Assembly: GCA_021155145.1 (NCBI GenBank)
Contig: JAJNPX010000254.1
Span: forward strand, 1-5,940
Source: Acidisarcina sp.
Lineage (GTDB): Bacteria > Acidobacteriota > Blastocatellia > Pyrinomonadales > Pyrinomonadaceae
Direction: 5' to 3'
DNA: 5,940 bases
Shown here: one piece after another, positions 5,651-5,940 of the stretch
Numbering within the stretch: the stretch's first letter is position 1
How the letters are laid out: every line of letters starts with the position of its first letter
Translations under genes and position numbers: made by a program
The notes under the pieces: generated by a model
Told to the model about the DNA's origin: nothing
Databases searched by the model: none
The model's input: only the letters and a program-made list of their open reading frames with translations

Positions 5651-5935
5651 ATGGAAAGGCGAAAACTTTCAGAAGAAGAGGTCGAGATGGCCCTCGAACG
5701 ATTGGACAGCTGGAAGTTTGACGACGACAAGATCGAGAAGAAGTTCAAGTTCGCCAACTTCGCCGAGGCTCTCGCTTTCGTCAACAAGGTCGGCGAGGTC
5801 GCCGAAGCCGCCGACCACCATCCCGACATCAAGTTCGGCTGGGGCTTTGCAAAGGTCGAAACGACCACCCACGACCGCGATGGCGTAACCGACCATGACA
5901 TTGACCTTGCACACAAGATAGACTCCATCGTTTAG
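5651..5935 (+). CDS. phhB: Pterin-4a-carbinolamine dehydratase (4a-hydroxytetrahydrobiopterin dehydratase)
   Basis: This 94-residue enzyme dehydrates 4a-hydroxytetrahydropterin to quinonoid dihydropterin, recycling the cofactor of aromatic amino acid hydroxylases. It shows the family start KLSEEE (5-10), the WKF strand (21-23), the active-site motif DHHP (55-58) with His56 and His57, then His74 in TTTHDRDG (71-78) and Asp83 in the DxxLA segment (83-87). Spacing between the histidines and Asp83 matches human PCBD1 (His61, His62, His79, Asp88). The length is typical. The start is certain: an in-frame TAA at 5642-5644 leaves no upstream alternative. The Shine-Dalgarno is weak. No phenylalanine hydroxylase (phhA) is in the window; members without phhA may serve molybdopterin or other pterin metabolism (inference). 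It is transcribed away from the lipoprotein unit. Confidence 0.95.
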   Translation: MERRKLSEEEVEMALERLDSWKFDDDKIEKKFKFANFAEALAFVNKVGEVAEAADHHPDIKFGWGFAKVETTTHDRDGVTDHDIDLAHKIDSIV

Positions 5936-5940
5936 CTCCC

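Noticed and set aside
1..5940. CRISPR arrays, insertion sequences, tRNA or rRNA genes, toxin-antitoxin or defence systems
   Set aside because: I saw no spaced direct repeats, transposase motifs, cloverleaf-like sequences or defence-type domains; all gaps between genes are under about 90 bp.

Overview
The window (about 5.9 kb, GC somewhat above half by eye, almost entirely coding) is an ordinary stretch of bacterial chromosome. It shows no mobile element, CRISPR array, tRNA or rRNA. A Tat-type exported protein and a lipoprotein, short gaps, 4-bp gene overlaps and weak Shine-Dalgarno sites suggest a diderm, aerobic environmental bacterium. The particular gene mix reminds me of Acidobacteriota (Blastocatellia-like), but that is a low-confidence impression, since no phylogenetic marker is present.

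Layout, left to right. (1) 1-2451, minus strand: a four-gene, translationally coupled unit. Read in its own direction it is a RimJ/RimL-type GNAT acetyltransferase, a small multi-pass membrane protein with an HETGH metallopeptidase-like motif, a classical short-chain dehydrogenase, and a YycJ/WalJ-type metallo-beta-lactamase-fold hydrolase that runs off the left edge. Junctions are ATGA, ATGA and TAG-ATG with no spacer. (2) 2452-2517: a 66-bp divergent control region with a good sigma70-like promoter for the unit above, a perfect 12-bp palindrome, and the ribosome binding site of the next gene. (3) 2518-3180, plus strand: an exported intradiol ring-cleavage dioxygenase with a twin-arginine signal. 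(4) 3183-5570, minus strand: a second unit, read as a lipoprotein (DUF4878/NTF2-like), then a DUF1015 protein, then pdxH (pyridoxamine 5'-phosphate oxidase). It converges on the dioxygenase with only 2 bp between stop codons. (5) 5571-5650: a second divergent intergenic region with a TATAAT hexamer on each strand. (6) 5651-5935, plus strand: pterin-4a-carbinolamine dehydratase (phhB).

How the genes may work together: the clearest functional link is DUF1015 with pdxH. From memory, DUF1015 genes often sit near serine biosynthesis genes (serA/serC), and SerC and PdxH both serve the vitamin B6 pathway. The GNAT-protease-SDR-MBL unit has no obvious common pathway. The most interesting leads are the compact HETGH membrane protein, the DUF1015 protein with its ParB-like DGHHR motif beside pdxH, and the possibly lipid-anchored Tat dioxygenase. 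I see no convincing new defence or mobile system.
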